From the NCBI GenBank assembly GCA_902779165.1, contig CACZAN010000008.1, positions 62,001 through 126,000 of the forward strand: DNA of 64,000 nt. Direction: 5' to 3'. Positions 50,635 to 58,934 of the stretch are shown piece after piece; the first letter of the stretch is position 1; every line of letters begins with the position of its first letter. The position numbers and the translations under genes were made by a program. Source of the DNA: an uncultured Bacteroidales bacterium (GTDB taxonomy: Bacteria > Bacteroidota > Bacteroidia > Bacteroidales > Bacteroidaceae). Below the pieces are notes generated by a model, which saw nothing but the letters and a program-made list of their open reading frames with translations, did no database searches and was not told the DNA's origin.

Positions 50635-51843
50635 ATGAAACGAATAATGCTTGTCTTCGGAACCCGTCCGGAAGCCATCAAGATGGCCCCTTTGGTAAAG
50701 GAGTTCCAAAAACATAACGAGGCGTTCGAAACCCAAGTCTGTGTCACTGGTCAGCATCGCGAGATGCTCGATCAGGTGCTACGTATCTTCGACATTCATC
50801 CAGACTTTGATCTGAACATCATGCGTCCGGGTCAAGATCTCTATGACATCACCACGTGGGTGCTCATCGGAATGCGAGATGTTTTGCGTGTAGCGCAACC
50901 AGATGTCGTGCTTGTTCACGGTGACACCACGACAAGTACCGCCGCCGCGCTTGCCGCCTTCTACCAGCAAATACCCGTTGGCCACGTGGAAGCAGGCCTG
51001 CGCACTCATAATATCTACAGCCCCTGGCCAGAGGAAATGAACCGGCAACTCACAAGTCGCATTGCTACATACGACTTCGCCCCCACCCCACTCAGCCGTG
51101 AGAACTTGTTGGCTGAAGGTGTGGAAGACCGGAAAATTACCGTCACCGGAAACACCGTCATTGACGCGCTGCATTTAGTGGTCGATAAGCTAAAGAGCAC
51201 CCCTGGTTTGGCCGAGGAACAAGAGATTATCCTCCGCTCGGCCGGATACGATGTAAACCGACTGAAAGAAAGGCGTTTAGTACTCATTACAGGCCACCGT
51301 CGAGAGAATTTTGGCGAAGGATTCATAAGTATGGTCACAGCCATCAAGGATCTCACGGAACAATATCTTGACGTGGACTTTGTTTACCCGATGCATCTAA
51401 ATCCAAATGTACGCAGGCCCATAATAAAGGTATTCGGAGAAGAGGCAGTCAAGCAAAAGAGATATTCACCTCATCAAGAAAATATGGGTAGTCTTTTCCT
51501 CATCGAGCCATTGCAATACTTGGAATTTGTTTACCTGATGGAGAAGTCCACCTTAGTGCTCACTGACAGCGGCGGCATCCAGGAGGAAGCTCCTGGACTG
51601 GGCAAACCAGTACTCGTCATGCGCGATACAACCGAGCGTCCTGAAGCCCTCGAAGCTGGAACCGTACGCCTAGTTGGCAATGACCACGACACCATCGTTA
51701 AAACAGTAGCATTATTGCTCAACGAACCTGATGCCTACCACCAAATGAGTCAGGCTGTGAACCCTTATGGCGACGGAAAAGCTTGCCCGCGCATCGTTGA
51801 GACATTGTTGCAATCAACAGAAAAAGAACATCAAGAAGAATGA
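50635..51843 (+). CDS. wecB: UDP-N-acetylglucosamine 2-epimerase (non-hydrolysing)
   Basis: 402 residues. It interconverts UDP-GlcNAc and UDP-ManNAc. Motifs: VFGTRPEAIKMAPL, VTGQHREMLDQVL, VHGDTTTSTAAALAAF, VGHVEAGLRT, EEMNRQLTSRI, TGHRRENFGEG and LTDSGGIQEEAP, all typical of WecB/MnaA. ATG 50635 follows GGAGGAG at 50614-50620, one of the few real Shine-Dalgarno sequences in the window; an ORF extension to 50518 runs through the promoter and is rejected. It overlaps wecC by 4 bp, so the two steps to UDP-ManNAcA are coupled. Confidence 0.95.
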   Translation: MKRIMLVFGTRPEAIKMAPLVKEFQKHNEAFETQVCVTGQHREMLDQVLRIFDIHPDFDLNIMRPGQDLYDITTWVLIGMRDVLRVAQPDVVLVHGDTTTSTAAALAAFYQQIPVGHVEAGLRTHNIYSPWPEEMNRQLTSRIATYDFAPTPLSRENLLAEGVEDRKITVTGNTVIDALHLVVDKLKSTPGLAEEQEIILRSAGYDVNRLKERRLVLITGHRRENFGEGFISMVTAIKDLTEQYLDVDFVYPMHLNPNVRRPIIKVFGEEAVKQKRYSPHQENMGSLFLIEPLQYLEFVYLMEKSTLVLTDSGGIQEEAPGLGKPVLVMRDTTERPEALEAGTVRLVGNDHDTIVKTVALLLNEPDAYHQMSQAVNPYGDGKACPRIVETLLQSTEKEHQEE

Positions 51844-53048
51844 AAGCATGTTTCATGGGATTAGGTTATATTGGCCTACCCACCGCTATCATAGCAGCCC
51901 ATCATGGCGTTGAAGTCCTCGGAGTTGACATTAACCCAAAGGTCGTAGCAATGACCAATGCCGGCCACTTGCACATCATTGAACCCGGATTAGAAGAAAT
52001 GCTACGAAAGGCAGTGGACAGTGGACAACTACGTGCGGCCACACAACCCGAGGTTTCGGATGCTTATTTTATCGTCGTTCCCACACCCTTTAAGGGCAAC
52101 CACCAACCTGATATCTCTTACGTCGAAGCCGCCACACGCTCCGTGGTTCCTTTTTTAAAAGAAGGTGACCTCTATGTCATTGAATCTACCTCACCCGTAG
52201 GCACCACAGACCAAATGGCAGACCTCATCTTCTCGCTACGCCCGGAGCTGAAAGGTAAATTGCACATTGCTTACTGCCCCGAACGAGTATTGCCTGGCAA
52301 TGTAATCTATGAGCTAGTGCATAACGACCGTGTCATTGGTGGTCGCGATGCGGCTTCGACCGAACGAGCCAAAGAGTTCTACAGCCACTTCGTCACAGGT
52401 ACACTGCACGCTACGAATTGCAAGACAGCAGAAATGTGCAAACTGACAGAAAACAGTTGTCGCGACTCACAGATTGCCTTTGCCAATGAGCTCAGCATCA
52501 TCTGCGACCGTGCCGGCATTAATGTATGGGAACTCATTGAACTTGCAAACAAGCATCCACGTGTGAACATCCTTCAACCTGGTTGCGGAGTTGGCGGTCA
52601 CTGTATTGCTGTTGACCCCTACTTCATTACCGCCGAGTTCCCCACTGAAGCACGAATGATAGCTACAGCCCGCGAGGTGAATAACGGAAAAGCAGATTGG
52701 TGCGCCCAAAAGGTTGAGAACGCCATTCTACGTTTCCGCCTCGCCTACCAGCGAAAACCTATTGTTGCGTTGATGGGCTTGGCCTTCAAGCCCAATATTG
52801 ATGATTTGCGCGAAAGTCCTGCAATTCAGATTACGCACGCCATCATCACCAGCAACAAAGATGATGCAGAGTTGTTGATTGTAGAACCAAACATCCAACA
52901 ACACGAGGAATTTCAACTCACTGATTACCAAGAGGCATACAATCGCGCAGACATTGTTGTCTTCCTTACCGCCCACACTCCTTTCCGCTCACTGGAATGG
53001 TCAAAGGAGAAAGTGATTTTGGACTTCTGTGGCATCTTTAAACACTGA
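51840..53048 (+). CDS. wecC: UDP-N-acetyl-D-mannosamine dehydrogenase
   Basis: 402 residues. It oxidises UDP-ManNAc to UDP-ManNAcA with two NAD+. It has the UDP-sugar dehydrogenase layout: N-terminal Rossmann GLGYIGLPTAIIAAHHGVEV, VESTSPVGTT-like (here VIESTSPVGTT), AYCPERVLPGN, the catalytic Cys in PGCGVGGHCIAVDP (near residue 253), and the C-terminal LMGLAFKPNIDDLRESPA. It provides the activated amino-uronic acid for the polymer of this locus. Coupled to wecB by an ATGA overlap and followed after 10 nt by a glycosyltransferase gene. Confidence 0.95.
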   Translation: MKACFMGLGYIGLPTAIIAAHHGVEVLGVDINPKVVAMTNAGHLHIIEPGLEEMLRKAVDSGQLRAATQPEVSDAYFIVVPTPFKGNHQPDISYVEAATRSVVPFLKEGDLYVIESTSPVGTTDQMADLIFSLRPELKGKLHIAYCPERVLPGNVIYELVHNDRVIGGRDAASTERAKEFYSHFVTGTLHATNCKTAEMCKLTENSCRDSQIAFANELSIICDRAGINVWELIELANKHPRVNILQPGCGVGGHCIAVDPYFITAEFPTEARMIATAREVNNGKADWCAQKVENAILRFRLAYQRKPIVALMGLAFKPNIDDLRESPAIQITHAIITSNKDDAELLIVEPNIQQHEEFQLTDYQEAYNRADIVVFLTAHTPFRSLEWSKEKVILDFCGIFKH

Positions 53049-53058
53049 ATGTTATTCT

Positions 53059-54270
53059 ATGCACATTCTATTCCTTTCCGACAATTTCCCCCCCGAGGTC
53101 AATGCCCCAGCGTCCCGCACTTTTGACCATTGCAGTGAATGGGTCCAGGCTGGTCATGAGGTGACCGTTATCACTTGTGCGCCGAATTTTCCTCAAGGCA
53201 AGGTCTACGAAGGCTACCGAAACCGCATTTGGCAGGAAGAGCAGATGAATGGAATACGCGTTATTCGCGTCTGGACCTATATCGTTCCCAACAAAGGGTT
53301 CTTTAAACGGACGTTGGACTACATCAGTTTCTCCATTACGGGATTCCTGGCTGGGCTTTTCATCAAAACCGACCTCATCGTTGCCACCTCACCACAGTTT
53401 TTCTGTGCGCTAGCTGGTCGAACGCTTTCCTTCTGGAAACGACGACCCTGGGTGATGGAAGTACGTGACTTGTGGCCAGAAAGCATTAAGACGGTTGGTG
53501 TTGTAGAGAAGGACAACCTCTTCATCCGCTACTTTGAATGGCAAGAGAAGCGTTGCTACCATTCCGCACGACGTATTGTCGTGGTGACAGACTCCTTCAA
53601 AAGCCGCCTCATTGAGAAAGGAGTGAATGCCGACAAAATTTATGTCATAAAGAATGGTGTTAACAAAGCCCTCTTCACCCCACGACCAAAAGATGAAGCA
53701 CTCATTCGTCAACTGGGATTGGAGGGCAAACGTGTGATAGGCTATATCGGCACTCATGGCTTGGCCCACAAATTGGATTTTATTCTCCGTTGCGCAAAGG
53801 AGATGGAAGACCAAGACAAATACCATTTCCTCTTTATCGGCAACGGAGCCACAAAGGACGAGCTCTTAAAATTAAAGGAAGAACTCGGCTGCAAGAATGT
53901 CACGATGTTGGATTCTGTGCCAAAACAAGACGTTAACCGATACATCAGCATCCTCGATGTTTGCCTCATCAACTTGCGCAAGTCCCCACTCTTCACCACC
54001 GTCATTCCGTCAAAGATATTCGAGAATGCCGGAATGGGAATTCCTATTCTGATGGGTGTGGAAGGCGAAGCTAAAGAAATTGTCGAAGGTTATGGCGCAG
54101 GTCTTTGTTTCGAGCCTGAGAATTCCAGTGAATTCCGTCAGAGATTGGAGCAATTGCTCATCCCCTCAACCTATTCTGCCTGCAAGGAAGGTTGCGCACG
54201 CCTTGCAGCCGACTTCGACCGCAAGGTTTTGGCACGTAAAATGTTGCAAGTACTGGAAGGGGTTATTTAA
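53059..54270 (+). CDS. Family 4 glycosyltransferase (WbuB-like)
   Basis: 403 residues, GT-B fold. N-terminal half: FLSDNFPPEVNAPASRTFDH and VTVITCAPNFPQGKVYEGYR; C-terminal half: IKNGVNKALFTP, VIGYIGTHGLAHKLDFIL, FLFIGNGATKDEL and IPSKIFENAGMGIPILMGVEGEA, the EX7E-type donor site. These N-terminal features are those of WbuB-type transferases found beside WecB/C-like genes. Start ATG 53059 is chosen, 10 nt after wecC. It is the last gene of the wecB operon and converges on the DUF4270 gene, leaving only 5 bp between them. Confidence 0.88.
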   Translation: MHILFLSDNFPPEVNAPASRTFDHCSEWVQAGHEVTVITCAPNFPQGKVYEGYRNRIWQEEQMNGIRVIRVWTYIVPNKGFFKRTLDYISFSITGFLAGLFIKTDLIVATSPQFFCALAGRTLSFWKRRPWVMEVRDLWPESIKTVGVVEKDNLFIRYFEWQEKRCYHSARRIVVVTDSFKSRLIEKGVNADKIYVIKNGVNKALFTPRPKDEALIRQLGLEGKRVIGYIGTHGLAHKLDFILRCAKEMEDQDKYHFLFIGNGATKDELLKLKEELGCKNVTMLDSVPKQDVNRYISILDVCLINLRKSPLFTTVIPSKIFENAGMGIPILMGVEGEAKEIVEGYGAGLCFEPENSSEFRQRLEQLLIPSTYSACKEGCARLAADFDRKVLARKMLQVLEGVI

Positions 54271-54275
54271 TCCAA

Positions 54276-55703
54276 TTACTTGTACCCGCTGTACACCACC
54301 TGAATTGATATGGGCTCGCTGCCGCCTACGATTCGGGTACTGGTGACAGAGAAATCGTGGGTGATGCTGACTGGCTCTGTGATGCCTGTCGACTGGTTCG
54401 TGACAGAGGTCACCTTCACGGGAACGAGGGTCACCTTGTTCCATTTGGGGTACGCCGCATTCCACTGATCCGAGGTCATTCCCTTAGCCGTCATACCTTC
54501 CTGCTTCTCTCGATGGAGATATGAAAGCAAGCGCGAGAGGTTACCAAAGGTATACGTATTGTAGGTGGCATCGAATTCTGTGGTGTAACTGGTCTGATTA
54601 TCGTTCACTTTTCGGTTCTTGAAGAACGACGTCACCTCCTGCGACCGCACAAGGAGCAACTTCTGAGGCATTGACAAGGCGTAGTCCTCAGGTGCTGTAC
54701 TGTTCATGCGAGTAAGTATGAGACGTGCGCGACTGATGCTGTCGCCGGAGTGGTTCGCGAAGATTTCATCCACGGGCAACGTCAGTTCCGTTGCGAGTCC
54801 GGCCGGTGACTTCAGATAGGTGTAGGGCTTGGTGGGATCTATCAACGAGGCGAGGTTGTCGTTGCTGATAGCGGTACTCTGAATGACTTCGGCAGTGGCC
54901 GAGAAACGTGCTACAGCTGGATAAATGGTATCGTTCTGCTCGCTGCGATAACGGAAATAGACGTTCATGGCCGAAACGTCAAGTTCAAGCATGGTACCCA
55001 GACCAGATTGCAACTTAAAGTATAAACCCGGACACACATGATGGATGAACTGCCATGAGTTTGCAAACCACTCAGGATGAGTGTTGGCCGCATTGAGGAT
55101 ACGAGTGCCAAACGCCTTAGGCAGGCGCACACGTACATTATAATAATAATCGACGCTGGTGCGGTCTGCTTCGGGGAGGGTAAAATCCAAAGGAGAAAAC
55201 GTCTTTGTGGCCATTGGTTGTGCTCCCTGAGGCAGATAATCGGCGATATTGATATCAGAGTAATAAGTCTGATCTTCACGCAGAACATTGGTGGAGTCCA
55301 GTTCAAAGACCTGGATCTTCATGGGGTTGGTGGGGTCGCCGAAGAAATTCTGGAAGTACATCCTCACATCTACAGAGTCCGCTTCGATCTGGCCTGCGGC
55401 ATTCTTCACAATCAGATTCTCATCGGGCAGGACATAGTCCTCAAACGTGTGGAATTGTGTTAGAAATTCCGCACGGATATGGGTCTGGGTTTCCCCATCA
55501 TAGATTTCTCCGAGATAGGATTTGTTGCTGTTGGCAATTACAGAATCGAGCAGCACCGAAGCGGAACGTACGTTGAACGCCTCGGCAGAAGTAGATATTA
55601 AATCGGTATTATCGATGATACCAAGCGAACCGGTATCTTCTTCACAGGCAGTCAGCATCGCTGCTGCCACCAGAGTTGCCATAGCGGCTATTTTATAGTT
55701 CAT
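54276..55703 (-). CDS. DUF4270-family lipoprotein
   Basis: 475 residues. The lipoprotein signal MNYKIAAMATLVAAAMLTAC is followed by EEDTGSLG and a long beta-rich domain (FLTQFHTFEDYVLPDENLIV, VDVRMYFQNFFGDP), the pattern of the Bacteroidetes DUF4270 family. Members are outer-membrane lipoproteins of unknown role. It lies 30 nt downstream of the glycogen-synthase-like gene and is divergent from panC, an order I recall as common in Bacteroidales. Export and lipid anchoring are read from sequence; function is not. Confidence 0.82.
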   Translation of the reverse strand: MNYKIAAMATLVAAAMLTACEEDTGSLGIIDNTDLISTSAEAFNVRSASVLLDSVIANSNKSYLGEIYDGETQTHIRAEFLTQFHTFEDYVLPDENLIVKNAAGQIEADSVDVRMYFQNFFGDPTNPMKIQVFELDSTNVLREDQTYYSDINIADYLPQGAQPMATKTFSPLDFTLPEADRTSVDYYYNVRVRLPKAFGTRILNAANTHPEWFANSWQFIHHVCPGLYFKLQSGLGTMLELDVSAMNVYFRYRSEQNDTIYPAVARFSATAEVIQSTAISNDNLASLIDPTKPYTYLKSPAGLATELTLPVDEIFANHSGDSISRARLILTRMNSTAPEDYALSMPQKLLLVRSQEVTSFFKNRKVNDNQTSYTTEFDATYNTYTFGNLSRLLSYLHREKQEGMTAKGMTSDQWNAAYPKWNKVTLVPVKVTSVTNQSTGITEPVSITHDFSVTSTRIVGGSEPISIQVVYSGYK

Positions 55704-55733
55704 TCGTGTACGATGTTTTATCTTTCGTTGGGT

Positions 55734-56579
55734 TCAGTCCTTGACGGGTTCTTCGACTTTTCCTTCGCTCCACACAGCGTCGATGAAATCCACCACAGCT
55801 GCTCCGTTGTTGCGGTCGCTAATGTCCACGGGACCGAATACGGGGATTCCACGCTTTTCGCTGTACTGCCGCAGCTCCTCGTCGTTATTGCCGGGGGTGA
55901 GCAACAGCCCTTCGGAATAATCCACAGCAAGGTGATAGAGGTCGCGAACAGAAAGGTTGGCGGGATAATTGTCAAGTTCGTGCCCTGTCATATTCTTGAA
56001 TAAGATGTTAGCGCGGAACTGATCTGTGGTGAGCAGCTTCAGGTCGTTGCCACAGGGAGTGAAAATGATGCGGCTGTCGCGGAAGCAGGGTTCCTCGTGG
56101 TAGCATGTCTTGATGAGCAGTGGAGCAATCGTCGAAATCCAGCCCTGACAGTGGATGATGTCGGGCACCCAGCGCAGTTTCTTCACGGTTTCCAGGACAC
56201 CACGGGCATAGAAGATGGCCCGTTCGCCGTTGTCGGGATATTCCACGCCTTTTTCGTCGCACGCCTCCAGTCGCTTCTGGAAATAGTCGTCGTTATCGAT
56301 GAAATAGACCTGCATACGGGCAGAGGGTATAGAAGCCACTTTGAGAATCAGAAGATGGTCTGTTCCGTCGATAATCAGGTTCATTCCCGAGAGTCGGATG
56401 ACCTCGTGAAGCTGACTGCGACGTTCGTTGATAAGACCCCATTTAGGCATAAAGGTGCGTATCTCGCGCCCTCTTTCCTGAACGAACTGCGGCACCCTTC
56501 GTCCTAACAGCGATACTTCTGACTCATCGATGTAAGGATTGATCTCTTGAGTGATAAAAAGGACTTTCTTCGACTTCAT
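55734..56579 (-). CDS. Glycogen/starch-synthase-like protein, N-terminal domain only
   Basis: 281 residues, about half of a normal GlgA. It has the GT5 N-terminal pattern: VLFITQEINPYIDESEVSLLG, GREIRTFMPKWGLINERRSQ, VYFIDNDDYFQKR, ERAIFYARGVLETV and PDIIHCQGWISTIAPLLI. The usual ADP-glucose-binding C-terminal lobe is missing, and the canonical KxGGL near the N-terminus is replaced by ESEVSLLG. It may therefore be a non-catalytic or regulatory relative. The short form paired with DUF4270 appears to be conserved in this lineage (recollection). It has its own promoter, divergent from panC. Confidence 0.8.
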   Translation of the reverse strand: MKSKKVLFITQEINPYIDESEVSLLGRRVPQFVQERGREIRTFMPKWGLINERRSQLHEVIRLSGMNLIIDGTDHLLILKVASIPSARMQVYFIDNDDYFQKRLEACDEKGVEYPDNGERAIFYARGVLETVKKLRWVPDIIHCQGWISTIAPLLIKTCYHEEPCFRDSRIIFTPCGNDLKLLTTDQFRANILFKNMTGHELDNYPANLSVRDLYHLAVDYSEGLLLTPGNNDEELRQYSEKRGIPVFGPVDISDRNNGAAVVDFIDAVWSEGKVEEPVKD

Positions 56580-56607
56580 CTTCGTGTTGGATGTAGTAAT
56601 TTCAATG

Positions 56608-56615
56608 CAAAGATA
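56608..56615 (-). promoter_or_regulatory. -7 box of the glycogen-synthase-like gene (TATCTTTG)
   Basis: Perfect TAnnTTTG on the minus strand, 28 nt before ATG 56579. The opposite panC promoter is less clear (TATTTTG near 56724). Confidence 0.6.
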
Positions 56616-56780
56616 TATAAAAAAATCGGTAAAAAAGCAATATAGAAGTGAAGAAAGTCATTAAAAGTACCATTTTTTGCGAATTATTTGCATTTTCTCT
56701 TCTTTGTTTGACAAATTATGTGTTATTTTGCGCCACTTTTCGGAGTGTTTAACCACTTCGGACCCATAAAAAAGGAAAAC

Positions 56781-57629
56781 ATGAAAGTTATCAACACCAT
56801 TCAGGCACTTCGTGCCGAACTCTCCTCCGCGCGTGCCGCCGGAAAATCAATCGGCCTCGTGCCAACGATGGGTGCCCTGCACGAGGGTCACGCCTCGCTC
56901 GTACGTCGCAGCGTAAAAGAGAACGACGTCACTGTCGTCAGCGTTTTCTTGAACCCCACTCAATTCAACGACAAGAGCGACCTCGAGCATTATCCTCGCA
57001 CCTTAGAAGCCGACTGCGCGCTGTTGGAACAGTGCGGAGCCACGATTGTCTTTGCGCCGAGTGTGGCTGAGATATATCCGGAACCAGACACCCGACAGTT
57101 CTCCTACCCTCCCACAGACAGCGTGATGGAAGGTGCCCACCGTCCCGGTCATTTCAACGGCGTCTGCCAGATTGTGTCTAAGTTGTTCTCCTACGTGGAA
57201 CCTGACCGTGGGTACTTCGGAGAGAAGGACTACCAGCAGATTGCCGTCATACGCCGCATGGCAGAGGATCTCGGCTTCAAGCTCCAGATCATTCCCTGCC
57301 CTGTCGTTCGCGAACCCAGCGGACTGGCCATGTCCAGCCGCAACACCCTCCTGACCGACGCCGAGCGCCAGACAGCAGCTTGCATCTATGCTATTCTGAA
57401 GGAGAGCAAGGAGCTCGCTGCCGACCACGAGGTTGACGAGGTGCGTGAGCAGGTGATTCAACAAATCAATGCTGTTGATGGACTGGAAGTTGAGTACTAC
57501 AGCATTGTGGACGGCCTGTCGCTGGCCGACGTGCATTCATGGAACGAGGCTGAGAGCATTGTCGGATGCATCACTGTCTACTGCGGCAGCAAACCAATCC
57601 GACTAATTGACCACATCAGGTATAAGTAA
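56781..57629 (+). CDS. panC: Pantoate--beta-alanine ligase
   Basis: 282 residues. It condenses pantoate and beta-alanine with ATP to give pantothenate, the precursor of coenzyme A. Motifs: LVPTMGALHEGHASLVR (HIGH-like nucleotide site), VFLNPTQFNDKSDLEHYPR, GHFNGVCQIVSKLF, YFGEKDYQQIAVIRRM, and LAMSSRN (KMSKS-like). Normal length. ATG 56781 is chosen because an extension to 56718 runs through probable promoter sequence. It is followed by panD, which supplies the beta-alanine. Confidence 0.95.
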   Translation: MKVINTIQALRAELSSARAAGKSIGLVPTMGALHEGHASLVRRSVKENDVTVVSVFLNPTQFNDKSDLEHYPRTLEADCALLEQCGATIVFAPSVAEIYPEPDTRQFSYPPTDSVMEGAHRPGHFNGVCQIVSKLFSYVEPDRGYFGEKDYQQIAVIRRMAEDLGFKLQIIPCPVVREPSGLAMSSRNTLLTDAERQTAACIYAILKESKELAADHEVDEVREQVIQQINAVDGLEVEYYSIVDGLSLADVHSWNEAESIVGCITVYCGSKPIRLIDHIRYK

Positions 57630-57675
57630 AATTGAAATATTGAGAATTGAGATATTGAGAATTGAAAATTGAACT
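57629..57675. repeat. ATTGAGAATTGA-type array between panC and panD
   Basis: Several ATTGA(G/A)AATTGA and ATATTGA units, the same family as at 41424 and 60061. Confidence 0.6.
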
Positions 57676-57695
57676 TTTGGAGCAGCGAAGTTAAA

Positions 57696-58040
57696 ATGAC
57701 GATAGAAGTACTGAAATCCAAGATTCATTGCGCCACGGTCACCGAGGCGAACCTGCATTACATGGGCAGCATCACCATTGATGAAGCATTGATGGAAGCT
57801 GCTGGACTCATCGCAGGCGAACGCGTATATATTGTCAACAATATGAACGGCGAACGCTTCGACACGTATATCATCAAGGGTCCCCGCAACAGCGGATGCA
57901 TCTGCCTCAATGGCGCCGCCGCGCGCAAGGTGCAGGTGGGCGATGTTATCATTATCATGGCTTATGCCCAGATGGACTTCGAGGAGGCCAAGAGCTTCGC
58001 CCCGAAAATCATCTTCCCCGACGAGAAGAATAGGATATAG
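57696..58040 (+). CDS. panD: Aspartate 1-decarboxylase
   Basis: 114 residues. This pyruvoyl enzyme makes beta-alanine from aspartate. The self-cleavage site is Gly24-Ser25 in YMGSITID; Lys9 and His11 ([12 protein letters not shown]) and the [16 protein letters not shown] segment complete the active site. ATG 57696 is chosen because the residues encoded before it are outside the family's N-terminus. It forms an operon with panC through a low-complexity spacer, and is followed by another AT-rich array and a strong hairpin. Confidence 0.95.
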   Translation: MTIEVLKSKIHCATVTEANLHYMGSITIDEALMEAAGLIAGERVYIVNNMNGERFDTYIIKGPRNSGCICLNGAAARKVQVGDVIIIMAYAQMDFEEAKSFAPKIIFPDEKNRI

Positions 58041-58100
58041 AAGAACTAGAAAGTCTAGAGAATCTAAACAATCTAAACAATATAGATTTTCTAGAATCTA
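58041..58100. repeat. TCTAGAGAATCTAAACAATCTA-type array after panD
   Basis: AAGTCTAGAGAATCTAA, two AACAATCTA units, and inverse TTTTCTAGAATCTATAG: a third style of heptamer-like intergenic array. Confidence 0.55.
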
Positions 58101-58124
58101 TAGCAACTTGCCTATAAATATATA

Positions 58125-58154
58125 GTGGCCGTCTGCGTCAGTGCAGACGGCCAC
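58125..58154. terminator. Bidirectional terminator between panD and mscL
   Basis: GTGGCCGTCTGC and GCAGACGGCCAC, a perfect 12-bp stem with a 6-nt loop, flanked by AT-rich sequence on both sides. Confidence 0.8.
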
Positions 58155-58196
58155 GTTACTTTATAATAAATAATGTACGCGCGCGAAGAGGCCTTA

Positions 58197-58652
58197 TCAT
58201 TTCTTAGCCAGCAGATCGCGGATTTCAGTCAACAGGACCTCTTCCTTCGTGGGTTCAGGTTCGGGAGCGGGTTCTGCGGGAGCCTCTTTCTCCGCCTTCT
58301 TCATCTTATTCATTCCTTTTATGAGGAGGAAGATGCAGAATGCCACGATGAGGAAGTCAATACAGGTCTGGATGAAAGCACCGTAGTTCAGGGTGATTGC
58401 CTCGGTTGCAGCCTGAACCACTTCACCGGCTTCGTTGACCACTTCGGGCTGTGCGGCCTTCAGTGTGACGGACAAATCCGAGAAGTTAACATTGCCCATC
58501 ATCATGGCGATGGGAGGCATGATGATATCGTTGACCACAGAGGTCACAATCTTGCCAAAAGCACCGCCGATGATGACACCAACAGCCATGTCTACGACGT
58601 TTCCGCGCATAGCGAAGTCCTTAAACTCTTGAATAAAGCTACTTTTTGCCAT
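58197..58652 (-). CDS. mscL: Large-conductance mechanosensitive channel
   Basis: 151 residues. It forms a homopentameric pore that opens under membrane tension to release solutes in hypo-osmotic shock. The N-terminal motif [20 protein letters not shown] followed by [20 protein letters not shown] is the highly conserved first helix and pore lining; the second helix is [20 protein letters not shown]; the charged tail contains a Pro/Glu/Ala-rich linker ([10 protein letters not shown]) and a C-terminal helix. ATG 58652 gives the standard start; an extension to 58697 runs through the -7 box. Confidence 0.95.
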   Translation of the reverse strand: MAKSSFIQEFKDFAMRGNVVDMAVGVIIGGAFGKIVTSVVNDIIMPPIAMMMGNVNFSDLSVTLKAAQPEVVNEAGEVVQAATEAITLNYGAFIQTCIDFLIVAFCIFLLIKGMNKMKKAEKEAPAEPAPEPEPTKEEVLLTEIRDLLAKK

Positions 58653-58683
58653 AATTTTTGATAATTTTTGGGGTTTGATGTCG

Positions 58684-58691
58684 CAAATATA
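58684..58691 (-). promoter_or_regulatory. -7 box of mscL (TATATTTG)
   Basis: Perfect TAnnTTTG on the minus strand, 31 nt before ATG 58652. Confidence 0.6.
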
Positions 58692-58703
58692 AAACAAATT
58701 TTG

Positions 58704-58711
58704 TAATTTTG
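58704..58711 (+). promoter_or_regulatory. -7 box of the small lipoprotein/gapA transcript (TAATTTTG)
   Basis: Perfect TAnnTTTG, 20 nt before ATG 58732 and divergent from the mscL promoter. No other promoter is seen before gapA. Confidence 0.6.
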
Positions 58712-58731
58712 CCGCGCAAAACGAGAAAAAA

Positions 58732-58824
58732 ATGAATCAAAAGACCATCCTGACCCTCATTTTGGCACTTTGCGCCCTGCTTTTAGCAGCTTGCAAGTCT
58801 GCAGAATATTGCAATTGTGGCTGA
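58732..58824 (+). CDS. Tiny lipoprotein (30 residues) with in-frame continuation after TGA
   Basis: The ATG at 58732 lies 20 nt after a -7 box. The product [20 protein letters not shown] is followed by a lipobox cysteine (Cys21) and KSAEYCNCG before TGA. The frame stays open past the TGA for 24 more codons (NCDGKRFF, then a Lys-rich stretch, to 58899), and the Cys pattern continues across the stop (CNCG-stop-NCDG). It could be a genuine mini-lipoprotein, a gene cut by a TGG-to-TGA change, or a recoded stop. It sits in the gapA leader, so it may be co-transcribed with gapA. Function unknown. Confidence 0.6.
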   Translation: MNQKTILTLILALCALLLAACKSAEYCNCG

Positions 58825-58934
58825 AATTGCGATGGCAAGAGGTTCTTCACCAAAAAGAAAAAAATGCTGTTCAGAAAACAAGCAAACATTATTCAATAAC
58901 CCGTTTTATTTAACCCTAAAACAACAAAGAGAAA

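Noticed and set aside
58822-58824. Selenocysteine at the TGA of the small lipoprotein
   Set aside because: No convincing SECIS-like hairpin is seen right after the TGA, and a Trp-to-stop change explains it more simply; kept only as a question in the findings.
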